Of a stretch of 64,000 nucleotides of DNA, positions 16,965 to 25,351 are shown piece by piece. Position numbers and translations under genes: made by a program. Source of the stretch: Bacteroidota bacterium (GTDB taxonomy: Bacteria; Bacteroidota; Bacteroidia; Chitinophagales; Chitinophagaceae); assembly GCA_018268055.1 (NCBI GenBank), contig JAFDXF010000065.1, positions 53,878 to 117,877 on the forward strand. Reading direction: 5' to 3'. The stretch's first letter is position 1. Every line of letters begins with the position of its first letter. The notes beneath the pieces were generated by a model that saw nothing but the letters and a program-made list of their open reading frames with translations, was not told where the DNA came from and did no database searches.

Positions 16965-18182
16965 ATGCAAACAACCACTGAAAACATTCTGAACGTAACA
17001 CTTCTGGAACCCATTAAAAAGCACCCGACCATTTTCGCAAAGTTTGATGAACTGGACGGCGGTGAAACGCTCTACATTCATAATGATCATGATCCAAAGC
17101 CATTGTATTATCAATTATTGGCACAGCGTGGAAATATCTTTACTTGGGAATATCTGGAAAAAGGCCCCGAATGGTGGAAAATAAAAATCACCAAAGCGGG
17201 TGCTAAAAAAACAGAAATTAATACTTCAGGAGAAAACATATTAAACGTTACTCTTTTAGAGCCAAGAATGAAACATCCTACAATTTTTGTTCGTTTTGAT
17301 CAATTGAATGAAGGAGAAAGTTTGACAATACATAATGACCATGACCCAAAACCCCTTTACTACCAATTATTAGGCGAAAGAGGTAATATTTTCAATTGGG
17401 AATATTTAGAGCAAGGGCCACAATGGTGGAAAATAAAAATCACTAAACGCATATCCGGCGAAAATGATGAAACGCTTGGCGAGATAGCAGCAAAAGATCT
17501 GCGCAAGGCTGAAATATTTAAAAAATATGGAATTGATTTTTGTTGTGGTGGTAAAAAAACAGTGAAAGAAGCTTGCGAAGAGCAAGGTTTAGACGTAACA
17601 AAAGTAGAGCAAGAATTGCAGCAAGCTGATAAAGCATCTTCTTATTCCCGCCCGCTTCCCTACAACGAATGGAGCTTAGATTTTTTAACTGATTACATCG
17701 TAAACAATCATCACGCTTATCTTAAAAAGAATCTTCCCGATATTCGTGCTTATGCAAATAAGGTAATGCAGGTACATCGTGCCAGCCATCCCGAGTTGGA
17801 TAAAGTGCATCAATTAGCAGAAGCTATTGCAACCGAATTGAGCACACACATGCACAAAGAAGAGCAAGCACTCTTTCCCTATATCAAACAATTAGCTATT
17901 GCAGCAAAAGAAAAACATACACCGGCAACGAATCCCTTTGGCTCTATTCAAAGCCCTATCAATCTAATGGAAATGGAGCACGCTTCAGTAGGTGATGCAT
18001 TAGCACAATTACATCACATTACAAAAGCATATACTATTCCTGAAGATGCTTGTGCGAGCTACACTTTATTATATAAAATGTTGGCTGAATTGGAGGAAGA
18101 CACACATTTGCACATTCACTTAGAGAATAATATTCTATTTCCCAAAGCAGTGGAATTGGAAAAATCATTCAGTGCGAAATAA
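16965..18182 (+). CDS. Iron-sulfur cluster repair di-iron protein Ric/ScdA with two N-terminal DUF2249 domains
   Basis: 405-residue fusion. Residues 7-76 and 90-160 are two closely similar DUF2249 modules, each with the run NDHDPKPLYYQLL and ending EYLE-GP-WWKIKITK. Residues ~168-225 form the ScdA_N domain with the paired cysteines FCCGG (193-194). Residues ~240-400 are a hemerythrin-like four-helix domain with metal-ligand histidines in NNHHAYL, THMHKEEQALFPYI and HLHIHLENNILFPKA. Ric (YtfE/ScdA) releases iron to repair Fe-S clusters damaged by nitric oxide or peroxide. Standard Ric proteins are about 220-250 residues; the extra 165 come from the DUF2249 pair. A promoter with a long palindrome lies upstream and a hairpin follows the stop. 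Confidence 0.9.
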   Translation: MQTTTENILNVTLLEPIKKHPTIFAKFDELDGGETLYIHNDHDPKPLYYQLLAQRGNIFTWEYLEKGPEWWKIKITKAGAKKTEINTSGENILNVTLLEPRMKHPTIFVRFDQLNEGESLTIHNDHDPKPLYYQLLGERGNIFNWEYLEQGPQWWKIKITKRISGENDETLGEIAAKDLRKAEIFKKYGIDFCCGGKKTVKEACEEQGLDVTKVEQELQQADKASSYSRPLPYNEWSLDFLTDYIVNNHHAYLKKNLPDIRAYANKVMQVHRASHPELDKVHQLAEAIATELSTHMHKEEQALFPYIKQLAIAAKEKHTPATNPFGSIQSPINLMEMEHASVGDALAQLHHITKAYTIPEDACASYTLLYKMLAELEEDTHLHIHLENNILFPKAVELEKSFSAK

Positions 18183-18265
18183 GATCTTATAAATTCTTTA
18201 GCAGTTCATAAACGTAATAAGGTTGTATTTTGATTTAGAATAATCATTTCAAGCCATCATTACTC

Positions 18266-18307
18266 GAACACAGAGTAAGCATCATCCCTGATCAGTACTC
18301 TGTGTTC
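18266..18307 (+). terminator. Hairpin after the ric gene (probable terminator)
   Basis: GAACACAGAGTA and TACTCTGTGTTC are perfect 12-bp complements around an 18-base loop, followed by ATTTT. It lies 83 bases after the ric stop and 32 before the cupin gene. The T tract is short, so attenuation rather than full termination is possible. Confidence 0.55.
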
Positions 18308-18339
18308 ATTTTAAAAGAAATATTGTTAATTATATAATT

Positions 18340-18663
18340 ATGGGAAACAAAGTAATACCTACTGAATTGGATTGGACAGAAGGAAAAGTGAAAAATTTTT
18401 TCGGTAAAGATTTGCTAAAGCAAGAAAACGGTACAGTCAAATTAGTAAAAGTTGCTCCTCATTCAAATTATCCTGAACATCTACATCCTGACAAAACAGA
18501 ATATGTTTATATCTTAAAAGGGAATCCGCAATTTCATATCAGAACTGAAGAATTCAATGCTGCGCCAGATGAATTTTATATCTTTCCGCAAAATATAAAA
18601 CATGCTATTCTTAACAATACGGACAAAGAATGTTTACTAATCGTAGGTGCGATAAAAGCTTAG
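18340..18663 (+). CDS. Small cupin-domain protein
   Basis: 107-residue single-domain cupin. Metal-ligand motif 1 is seen as HLHPDKTEYVYILKG (two His and a Glu) and the second motif as PQNIKHAILNN (His). No catalytic assignment can be made from a single cupin. It starts 32 bases after the hairpin that follows ric and runs with 10-base spacing into the DUF1858/DUF2249 gene, so it appears to open the second transcription unit of the stress island. Confidence 0.82.
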   Translation: MGNKVIPTELDWTEGKVKNFFGKDLLKQENGTVKLVKVAPHSNYPEHLHPDKTEYVYILKGNPQFHIRTEEFNAAPDEFYIFPQNIKHAILNNTDKECLLIVGAIKA

Positions 18664-18673
18664 CATACAAATT

Positions 18674-19480
18674 ATGACACCGATAAGCCCCCATACAAAA
18701 ATTTCAACCTTACTGAAAAGCCATCCTGAGGCGTTGGATGCAATTGTGAGCATTTCTCCAAAGTTCAACAAGTTACGTTTTCCACTACTGAGAAAACTAA
18801 TGGCTCCAAGAACATCTATAAGCATGGCTTGCAAAATTGGCGGCTGCACTTTTAATGATTTTGCAGAAAAATTAAAACCACTCGGCTTTGAAGTGGATGC
18901 TGCTGCAGTAGTCGTAAGCGAAAAAGAAGATACGCCACTACCTGAATTTATGAAGTCACTTTTACCCGATAATATTATCGACTTAGATGTACGTCCTGTT
19001 TTAGATTCCGGAAAAGATCCATTAAATCTAATTCTAAAAGAGGTAAATCAGTTACAACCCAATCAGGTCATGAAATTGGCCAATAGCTTTGAACCGATTC
19101 CATTGATACAGCTTCTTGGGAAAAGAGGGTTTGAAACATATTCTGAAATTATAGATGAAAATCTTACTTATACTTATTTCCATAAAACAGAGGCGGTAAA
19201 AGAAACTACTGCTCAAACAGATACTGCAACTGCTGACTGGGACGCAACCCTACACCGTTTTGAAGGAAAAACGAAAACTATTGATGTAAGAGAATTGGAA
19301 ATGCCTCTACCAATGCTCACCATCTTAGATGAACTGGATAAACTTCCAACAGGAAGTGCGCTATATGTTTACCATAAACGTATTCCTGTATTTCTTTTGC
19401 CCGAACTTCAAGAAAGAAAATTTGAATACCGGATTAAAGAAATCAATGACGGTGAAGTACATTTATTCATCTTTAAGTAA
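18674..19480 (+). CDS. DUF1858-DUF2249 domain protein
   Basis: 268 residues. The N-terminal ~70 residues read as DUF1858 (ISPHTKISTLLKSHPE, then SMACKIGGCTFNDF with the conserved cysteines), a small domain related to the ScdA_N fold; a linker region with LVLPD-type acidic stretch follows; the last ~65 residues (IDVRELEMPLPMLTILDEL to the end) match DUF2249, though the NDHDP motif is replaced by YHKRIPVFLLPEL. It sits between the cupin gene and the haem-copper-like membrane protein, with 4 bases between its stop and the next ATG. Role inferred from context: nitric-oxide or Fe-S stress. Confidence 0.8.
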   Translation: MTPISPHTKISTLLKSHPEALDAIVSISPKFNKLRFPLLRKLMAPRTSISMACKIGGCTFNDFAEKLKPLGFEVDAAAVVVSEKEDTPLPEFMKSLLPDNIIDLDVRPVLDSGKDPLNLILKEVNQLQPNQVMKLANSFEPIPLIQLLGKRGFETYSEIIDENLTYTYFHKTEAVKETTAQTDTATADWDATLHRFEGKTKTIDVRELEMPLPMLTILDELDKLPTGSALYVYHKRIPVFLLPELQERKFEYRIKEINDGEVHLFIFK

Positions 19481-19484
19481 AACA

Positions 19485-20783
19485 ATGTTCCCGACTACCT
19501 TCAATACCGGAGCGATTAAAACTACTTCTTATAAAGTAGTGATACCATTTTATATTTATGCAGCTGTATCTTTTTTTGCAGCAACAATTTTATTGTTTAC
19601 TTCAAGCGAATCATTCTCTGTACATTTTTTTAATCCGCATATTTTAGCTATCACACATACTATGGCGCTTGGTTGGGCCACCATGATCATTTTTGGAGCC
19701 AGTTACCAATTGGTACCTGTTGTGGCAGAAGGAAAATTATACAGTAATAAACTTGCGTACATTTCTTTTGGTCTCGCTGCAGTAGGAATTCCTTTATTGG
19801 TATACGGATTCTTCATATTCAATATGCACGCACCGGCTAAATGGGGTGGAAGATTTGTTTTATTTGCCGCTTTGTTTCATGTAATAAATATTATCACCAG
19901 TATTGCCAAAGGGAAAAGCAATAATATCCATGCAAAGTTTGTTTTGGCGGCTGCGTTATGGCTTTTTGTTACAGTATTTCTTGGGTTGGTTCTTGTTTAT
20001 AATTTCACTATTTCATTATTGCCGCACGGCTATAACTATATGGATTATCTACCGCTCCATGGTCAAATGGGCATTGTAGGGTGGTTTTTATTATTGGTAA
20101 TTGGTGTTGGCTCACGGCTCATACCTATGTTTCTCATCTCCAAATACACCAATACCAGACTATTGTGGGCAATTTTTATTTTAATCAATACTGCACTTAT
20201 CACTTATATCATTTCATTTTACACAGCAACGCAAACCAGGCTTAATTTTATTCCGATTACGCTAATTTTTACCGGCGTACTTTTATTTATCTATTATTGC
20301 TTTCAATCTTATAAAAAAAGATTAAGAAAACAAGTTGACGTTCAGGTTAAGATATCCTTATTGTCAGTACTACTACTGCTTATACCCATTATTATTCTTA
20401 CTGCATTGATTGCAGTATTACTCTCCAATTCGAGTGTAAATATTCATCTAACGTTGACCTACGGATTTGTCGTATTTTTTGGCTGGCTCACTGCTATTAT
20501 TCTTGGAATGACATTCAAGACCTTGCCATTTATTGTCTGGAATAAAGTATATCATCATCGTGCTTCATTGGGAAAAACACCCAGCCCTAAGGAATTATTT
20601 AATGCAAATATTTTTAAAGTAATGACCGTATGCTATCTAGTCGGCTTTGTGTTATTCGCCGTAGGTATTTTACAATCATCTACATTATTTTTAAAAATGG
20701 GTGCTGCCTTTTTAATTATTACAGCAGTTTCATATAATCTGAATGTTTTAAAAGTAGTTTATCATAAACCTAAAAGCAAATGA
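19485..20783 (+). CDS. 12-TM haem-copper oxidase subunit I-like / NnrS-like membrane protein
   Basis: 432 residues with about 12 transmembrane helices. Three segments share one pattern: ITHTMALGWATMIIFGASYQ, LHGQMGIVGWFLLLVIGVGS and LTYGFVVFFGWLTAIILGM, each a helix with GW followed after seven residues by a glycine and then L-P. The first two carry histidines (His58 and the later HGQMG) that could ligate haem or copper. Relatives are usually labelled cytochrome c oxidase subunit I or cbb3-like, but a full set of six ligand histidines is not evident, so an NnrS-like nitric-oxide role is equally possible. The start at 19485 follows the preceding stop by 4 bases; the open frame upstream lies inside that gene. 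It overlaps the next gene by ATGA. Confidence 0.72.
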   Translation: MFPTTFNTGAIKTTSYKVVIPFYIYAAVSFFAATILLFTSSESFSVHFFNPHILAITHTMALGWATMIIFGASYQLVPVVAEGKLYSNKLAYISFGLAAVGIPLLVYGFFIFNMHAPAKWGGRFVLFAALFHVINIITSIAKGKSNNIHAKFVLAAALWLFVTVFLGLVLVYNFTISLLPHGYNYMDYLPLHGQMGIVGWFLLLVIGVGSRLIPMFLISKYTNTRLLWAIFILINTALITYIISFYTATQTRLNFIPITLIFTGVLLFIYYCFQSYKKRLRKQVDVQVKISLLSVLLLLIPIIILTALIAVLLSNSSVNIHLTLTYGFVVFFGWLTAIILGMTFKTLPFIVWNKVYHHRASLGKTPSPKELFNANIFKVMTVCYLVGFVLFAVGILQSSTLFLKMGAAFLIITAVSYNLNVLKVVYHKPKSK

Positions 20784-21103
20784 GTACTAAAACAAATAAT
20801 GATATTTTTTCTACCATTGCATTAGCGGGACTGATGCATGTAGAAGATCCAGAGATAGGTTTGAATGTTGTAGATCTTGGGTTAATCTATGAATTACAAT
20901 TTCTGGAAGAAGAAAAGAAAATTGTGTGTAATATGACATTGACTACACAATTTTGCCCTATGGGAGAATCTATTGTGGATAATGTAACCCAATCACTTCA
21001 GGCTTCATTTCCTGAAGATGCTATTGAAGTAAATTTAATTTTTGAACCTGCCTGGAGTTATGATTTAATTTCAGAAGAGGGTCGTGAATTTTTAGGAAGA
21101 TAA
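20780..21103 (+). CDS. MIP18/DUF59 family protein (SufT/PaaD-like)
   Basis: 107 residues comprising one MIP18 (DUF59) domain, with the signature DPEIGLNVVDLGLIYE and the conserved cysteine in TLTTQFCPMG (Cys59). Family members (SufT, the N-domain of Mrp/ApbC, PaaD, eukaryotic CIA2) help assemble or deliver Fe-S clusters. The ATG overlaps the stop of the membrane-protein gene (ATGA), so translation is coupled. Its presence strengthens the link between this island and Fe-S cluster repair. Confidence 0.88.
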   Translation: MSTKTNNDIFSTIALAGLMHVEDPEIGLNVVDLGLIYELQFLEEEKKIVCNMTLTTQFCPMGESIVDNVTQSLQASFPEDAIEVNLIFEPAWSYDLISEEGREFLGR

Positions 21104-21106
21104 TCT

Positions 21107-21535
21107 ATGTTAAGTATAACTTGTAAAGCATCCATTAAAGCAGTCATTTATCTTGGTTCTAAATTAGCATCTAATGAGAAATCAAGTGTTCTAGAAATTG
21201 CTGAATTTATAAACGAGAATGAACATACTGTTGCCAAACTACTTCAAAAGTTGGTAAAAGGGAATATTATAAAAAGTGCCAAAGGCCCTACCGGTGGTTT
21301 TTATATTACAACAAAGCAAAAGAACTTACGAGTTATTGACATCGTTGAAGTCATTGACGGTAAAGATGTTTTTACGCAATGTGGCTTAGGCCTTAGTAAA
21401 TGTAGTGAAGCTCGCCCCTGCCCTTTTCATAACGACTTTAAGCCTGTAAGAGAGCAATTTAAAAACCTTTGCTATTCAAAAAAAGTCTCTGATTTGTATG
21501 AAAATATAAACAATGGTTTAGCTTATTTGGTGTAA
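21107..21535 (+). CDS. Rrf2-family transcriptional regulator (NsrR/IscR-like)
   Basis: 142 residues with an N-terminal winged helix (ACKLLQ-like recognition stretch TVAKLLQKLVKGNII, wing GPTGGFYI) and three cysteines at 92, 99 and 105 in the spacing C-x6-C-x5-C used by Rrf2 proteins to bind an Fe-S cluster. Members such as NsrR sense nitric oxide through the cluster. It is the last gene of the island, 3 bases after the SufT-like gene, so it is probably autoregulated with it. The long palindrome upstream of ric is a possible target. Confidence 0.88.
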   Translation: MLSITCKASIKAVIYLGSKLASNEKSSVLEIAEFINENEHTVAKLLQKLVKGNIIKSAKGPTGGFYITTKQKNLRVIDIVEVIDGKDVFTQCGLGLSKCSEARPCPFHNDFKPVREQFKNLCYSKKVSDLYENINNGLAYLV

Positions 21536-21743
21536 ATTATATCGGTTGTAGATTTTGAATTGCCTCAAAATGAATTCTCTCACTTTCAGTTTAGCATATT
21601 AAATTAAGAATTGCGCTATAATTTTCGTTATTCAACATTTTTTTCTATCTTAGAATTTGTGTAATTTGTTTTAATCCGAATGCATAATATTTTAAAATAG
21701 ATCGGAGAAAAACGTATATCTCAACACCACAAAACCTTAAACC

Positions 21744-23396
21744 ATGAGAAAATCTAAAAGCCATGTCTTAGCAAAATTGATTAAATTATTGAATGAAGAA
21801 ACGGCTACATTAAAAACGAAACAGCCATCAGAAAATTCAACAGCTTACACCCGAAGAGATTTCTTGACACATACTGCCAAAGGCGCAGTAGGCATTACAC
21901 TCACTTTAAGTCTTCCTGCTTTTTTCTCTGCTTGCGGAGAAGTAAATAAAAATAAAAACAAAGATGAAATTTTAGATATTGCTATTCTTGGTGCAGGAAT
22001 CGCAGGGCTCAACTGCGCCAATCATTTATTAAATTCCGGACTAAATTTTCAAGTGTATGAAGCTACAAATAGAGTGGGTGGAAGAATTCTTACACATTAC
22101 AATGATGCACTTCAATTAGGCATCTTCCCTGAGTTTGGCGGCGATTTTATCGACACTGATCACACAGATATGCTCGCATTGGCTGAAGAATTTAAATTGG
22201 AAAAATTGGATTTAATTGAAGAACAAAAAACTAAAAAATTAACCAAAGACATTTACTACTTTAACAATCGTAAAATCAGTGAGCAACAAATTATTGCTGA
22301 GTTTAAAAAAATTGCACCCAAAATTGCGAAAGATAAAGAAGCGATTGGAGATAATTATGATACTGATGAAGCTATTCGCCTTGACAACTTTCCTCTTTCA
22401 GAATATATCCATTCATTAAAATGTGCACAATGGCTTAAAGATATTTTCACAGCCGCCTTTGTAGCAGAGTTTGGCTTAGACTGTTCCGAACAATCTTCTA
22501 TCAATCTATTGGATATGATAGAAACAAATACTTCAGAAGGTTTTAAAGTTTTTGGCGAAAGCGATGAACGCTACCGCATCAAAGGCGGTAATGCAAAAAT
22601 TACAGAAGCACTGGCAGATAAAATTGGGAGACAAAATATTCATCATCATTTCATTGTTGAAGCAATCAGCGAAGGCGATGATGGGCTTTATACCATTTCA
22701 TTTAAGAATGGGAATAAAATAGTTTCAAAAGCTATAGTGTGTACCATTCCCTTTACTGTTTTGCGAAAAATTAATTTGAAATTAAAAAACATGTCAACTG
22801 AAAAAAGAAAATGTATTGATGAATTAGGTTATGGGAATAATACAAAACTTATACTTGGATATGATAGTGCTCCTTGGTCTGATAGTAAGAATAAAGCAAG
22901 CGGTTATTTATTTCATAAGGACATTACAAACGGCTGGGATGGCGGACAAACCAAAACTGAGCATAACACTAACGAAGCTTATGTATGCTATTTTGGCGCC
23001 GCTTTATCCGACAAACTAAATTCCGAAGCAGTTAAAAATAAATTATCTCCGCCCAATCATACATGGAGAACAGAATTGCCTCAAAAAACAGTTGCCGGTT
23101 TTGTGAATGAATTAGACAAAATATTTATTGGCTCAAAAGAAAAATTTGTTGGAAAGCATGTGTTCGCCAACTGGATTGATTTTCCCTATACACAAGGCAG
23201 TTACAGTTGTTATAAATTAGGTCAGTGGACAACTATTTCCGGAAAAGAAATAGAACCTGTAGGTAATTTCTTTTTTGCCGGAGAACATTGCAGTAGCGAT
23301 TTTCAAGGATTTATGAATGGAGGAGCAGAAACAGGACGAAGAGTGGCAGAAATGATTGCAGCAGCGGTAAAGAAGCAAAAACAACTCACTTCATAA
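21744..23396 (+). CDS. Flavin-containing amine oxidase, Tat-exported lipoprotein
   Basis: 550 residues. A twin-arginine motif YTRRDFL at 35-41 follows a long n-region and is succeeded by a hydrophobic stretch ending FSAC (Cys64), so the protein is probably folded with FAD before export and then lipidated. The FAD-binding GAGIAGLNCANHL begins at 83, the GGRI motif at 112-115, and the C-terminal FAD contact FFAGEHCSSDFQGFMNGG is typical of the monoamine oxidase / L-amino-acid oxidase family. The actual amine substrate is unknown. It is transcribed alone, 208 bases after the stress island. Confidence 0.87.
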   Translation: MRKSKSHVLAKLIKLLNEETATLKTKQPSENSTAYTRRDFLTHTAKGAVGITLTLSLPAFFSACGEVNKNKNKDEILDIAILGAGIAGLNCANHLLNSGLNFQVYEATNRVGGRILTHYNDALQLGIFPEFGGDFIDTDHTDMLALAEEFKLEKLDLIEEQKTKKLTKDIYYFNNRKISEQQIIAEFKKIAPKIAKDKEAIGDNYDTDEAIRLDNFPLSEYIHSLKCAQWLKDIFTAAFVAEFGLDCSEQSSINLLDMIETNTSEGFKVFGESDERYRIKGGNAKITEALADKIGRQNIHHHFIVEAISEGDDGLYTISFKNGNKIVSKAIVCTIPFTVLRKINLKLKNMSTEKRKCIDELGYGNNTKLILGYDSAPWSDSKNKASGYLFHKDITNGWDGGQTKTEHNTNEAYVCYFGAALSDKLNSEAVKNKLSPPNHTWRTELPQKTVAGFVNELDKIFIGSKEKFVGKHVFANWIDFPYTQGSYSCYKLGQWTTISGKEIEPVGNFFFAGEHCSSDFQGFMNGGAETGRRVAEMIAAAVKKQKQLTS

Positions 23397-23474
23397 ATTT
23401 ATAGAGTCATACTTGCCCTTAAAAGTCCATTCACATTTGAATGACAATTAGATATTGTAACTTAGGGCATATCT

Positions 23475-24170
23475 ATGGCAAATACATTTGGAGATAGAGT
23501 AATAAAATTTAATAGCGAACTTCATTATACAGGTAAACTTCCATCGGGTTTTCAGGTATTAAATCCATATATGGATAATCCAGAAACGCTGAAGGTGATG
23601 GGAACATTCTATCATAAATATTATAATGATAATGCAAAAAGGAAATTCATTATTGGCATTAATCCAAGCAGACATGGTGCAGGCGTTACAGGAGTTCCAT
23701 TCACAGATACAAAAAGATTGGAATCTGAATGTGGCATTAAAATGACATCTGCTTATACACACGAAGTGTCTTCTGTTTTCGTTTATGACATGATTTCAGC
23801 GTATGGCGGCGCAAACGAATTTTACAAAGAGTTTTATATCAACTCCCCTTTTCCATTAGCAATCGTTAGAAAAGCAAAAAATGGTAATTGGTTAAATGCA
23901 AATTATTATGATGACCCTAAGTTGTTTCAACATGTAAAAGATTTCATGATTGCATCTTTGAAAAAACATATCGGGATGGGCTTAGACACATCCGAAGTTT
24001 TCATTTTGGGCAAAAAGAATGCTGACTTCATTCAGACATTAAATAAAGAAGCAAAATTATTTAAAGAGCTAACAGTACTTGAGCATCCTCGTTTTATTCA
24101 ACAATATAAATCAAGAGATAAGCAATTATATATAGATAAATACATAAGACTTCTGAATAAAGAAAAATGA
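23475..24170 (+). CDS. SMUG2-type uracil-DNA glycosylase family protein
   Basis: 231 residues. The motif-1 loop IGINPSRHGAGVTGVPFTDT and the C-terminal motif LEHPRFIQQY match the SMUG2 group of the UDG superfamily, where Asn and Ser of INPS and the His-Pro of the second motif shape the base pocket. Such enzymes excise deaminated or oxidised bases such as uracil, hydroxymethyluracil or xanthine. The following DUF488 gene overlaps its stop by ATGA, so the two are cotranscribed; DUF488 and SMUG2 are often found together in Bacteroidota accessory regions. Confidence 0.85.
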   Translation: MANTFGDRVIKFNSELHYTGKLPSGFQVLNPYMDNPETLKVMGTFYHKYYNDNAKRKFIIGINPSRHGAGVTGVPFTDTKRLESECGIKMTSAYTHEVSSVFVYDMISAYGGANEFYKEFYINSPFPLAIVRKAKNGNWLNANYYDDPKLFQHVKDFMIASLKKHIGMGLDTSEVFILGKKNADFIQTLNKEAKLFKELTVLEHPRFIQQYKSRDKQLYIDKYIRLLNKEK

Positions 24171-24703
24171 TAATTGACACACAACATACTATTTATACCA
24201 TTGGCCACTCCACTCACTTCTTTGAAGACTTTTTGAAAATGCTGCAATTTTTCCATATTGAACTTGTAGCAGACATTAGAAGCCATCCCGGCTCAAGAAA
24301 ATTTCCGCAATTTAACAAAGAGAACTTAGCAATAACATTACCCGAGAATAATGTTGAATACATACATATTCCAAAGTTGGGTGGTAGAAGACGAGTTAAA
24401 AAAGATTCCAAAAACAATCGTTGGCGAAAAAATTCATTTAAAGGTTATGCCGATTATATGGAAACAAATGATTTCAAAATCGGTATTGAGGAGTTAGAAA
24501 AGATTGCTGTCGCAAGAACAACCGCCTATATGTGTTCGGAAGCAGTGTGGTGGCGTTGTCATCGCTCAATGGTTTCAGATTATTTGAAAGCAAAAGGATG
24601 GAGCGTATTACATATTATGGCAATCGGTAAAACAGAAGAGCATCCATATACTGCTCCGGCAAGAATTATCAATGGAGCAGTATCTTATTCCGATGAAGAT
24701 TAA
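24167..24703 (+). CDS. DUF488 domain protein
   Basis: 178 residues of a single DUF488 domain. Recognisable parts are YTIGHSTHFFEDFL at the N-terminus, ADIRSHPGSRKFPQFN (conserved Asp-Ile-Arg), and the cysteine-containing CSEAVWWRCHRSMVSDYL with the conserved CHR, then HIMAIGKTEEHPYT. Function is not established; proposals include DNA repair or modified-base handling. Start ATG overlaps the glycosylase stop. The surrounding unit (glycosylase, DUF488, DUF2945) looks like a small DNA-maintenance operon. Confidence 0.87.
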   Translation: MIIDTQHTIYTIGHSTHFFEDFLKMLQFFHIELVADIRSHPGSRKFPQFNKENLAITLPENNVEYIHIPKLGGRRRVKKDSKNNRWRKNSFKGYADYMETNDFKIGIEELEKIAVARTTAYMCSEAVWWRCHRSMVSDYLKAKGWSVLHIMAIGKTEEHPYTAPARIINGAVSYSDED

Positions 24704-24720
24704 AAATAAAAAAAAATGAT

Positions 24721-24930
24721 ATGGGTCAAAAATTTAAGATTGGAGATAAAGTAAAATGGAATTCAGAAGCAGGCATAGTTTCAGGAACCATTATAAAAAT
24801 TCATACAAAAGATTTTAACTACAAAGGCTACACGCATCATGCATCCGAAGAAGAACCTCAATATGAAATAAAGAGTAGCAAAACCGATCACATTGCTGCA
24901 CATAAAGGGAAAGCGCTTAAAATATTTTGA
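24721..24930 (+). CDS. DUF2945 / HVA1-type small SH3-like protein
   Basis: 69 residues: FKIGDKVKWNSEAGIVSGTI at the start, YTHHASEEEPQYEIKSSKT in the middle and AAHKGKALKIF at the end, which matches the DUF2945 (hypervirulence-associated TUDOR-like) family. Probably a small beta-barrel binding protein or nucleic acid. It lies 17 bases after DUF488 on the same strand, third in the glycosylase operon. Confidence 0.82.
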   Translation: MGQKFKIGDKVKWNSEAGIVSGTIIKIHTKDFNYKGYTHHASEEEPQYEIKSSKTDHIAAHKGKALKIF

Positions 24931-25020
24931 GTTTTTTAAACCCTTATACTACAAATAATATATTTATCTTTAAGCATCAACATTGCTCTAATTCCATTTT
25001 GAAATAGCGATAAAAGAGAT

Positions 25021-25209
25021 ATGGTAAAAAATATATTAATATATTTAGTTCTTGCTATATTTATTTGGGGGATACCTATTTATAGAATAATAAGCTCAAA
25101 TAAAACCACAAGAAATGAGAAAATAGCTTGGCTACTCGCTGTAATTTTTATATCATGGTTTGCTTGGCTTTTCTATTTATTATTAGCGCCGATAATGAAA
25201 AAGTGGTAA
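25021..25209 (+). CDS. Small two-helix membrane protein (PLDc_N-like)
   Basis: 62 residues with two hydrophobic helices separated by a short charged loop (SSNKTTRNEKIAW) and ending FYLLLAPIMKKW. The layout and the IAWLLAVIFISWFAWLFYLL stretch resemble the PLDc_N small membrane protein family seen across Bacteroidota. No function is known. It stands alone between DUF2945 and the TauE-like gene. Confidence 0.6.
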   Translation: MVKNILIYLVLAIFIWGIPIYRIISSNKTTRNEKIAWLLAVIFISWFAWLFYLLLAPIMKKW

Positions 25210-25281
25210 ACACCCATACATCTTTATTTTGATTTAATTTCTAAGCTACTTTAATTACATAACTACTACATACAACATTGT

Positions 25282-25289
25282 TATCTTTG
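25282..25289 (+). promoter_or_regulatory. -7 box (TATCTTTG) for the TauE-like gene
   Basis: Exact TAnnTTTG, 62 bases before the ATG at 25352. Confidence 0.55.
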
Positions 25290-25351
25290 TAGTCCCATAG
25301 TCCAAGAGTGCATTTTCTTGTAAAGCAATGAAATGATATAATAATAAAATA

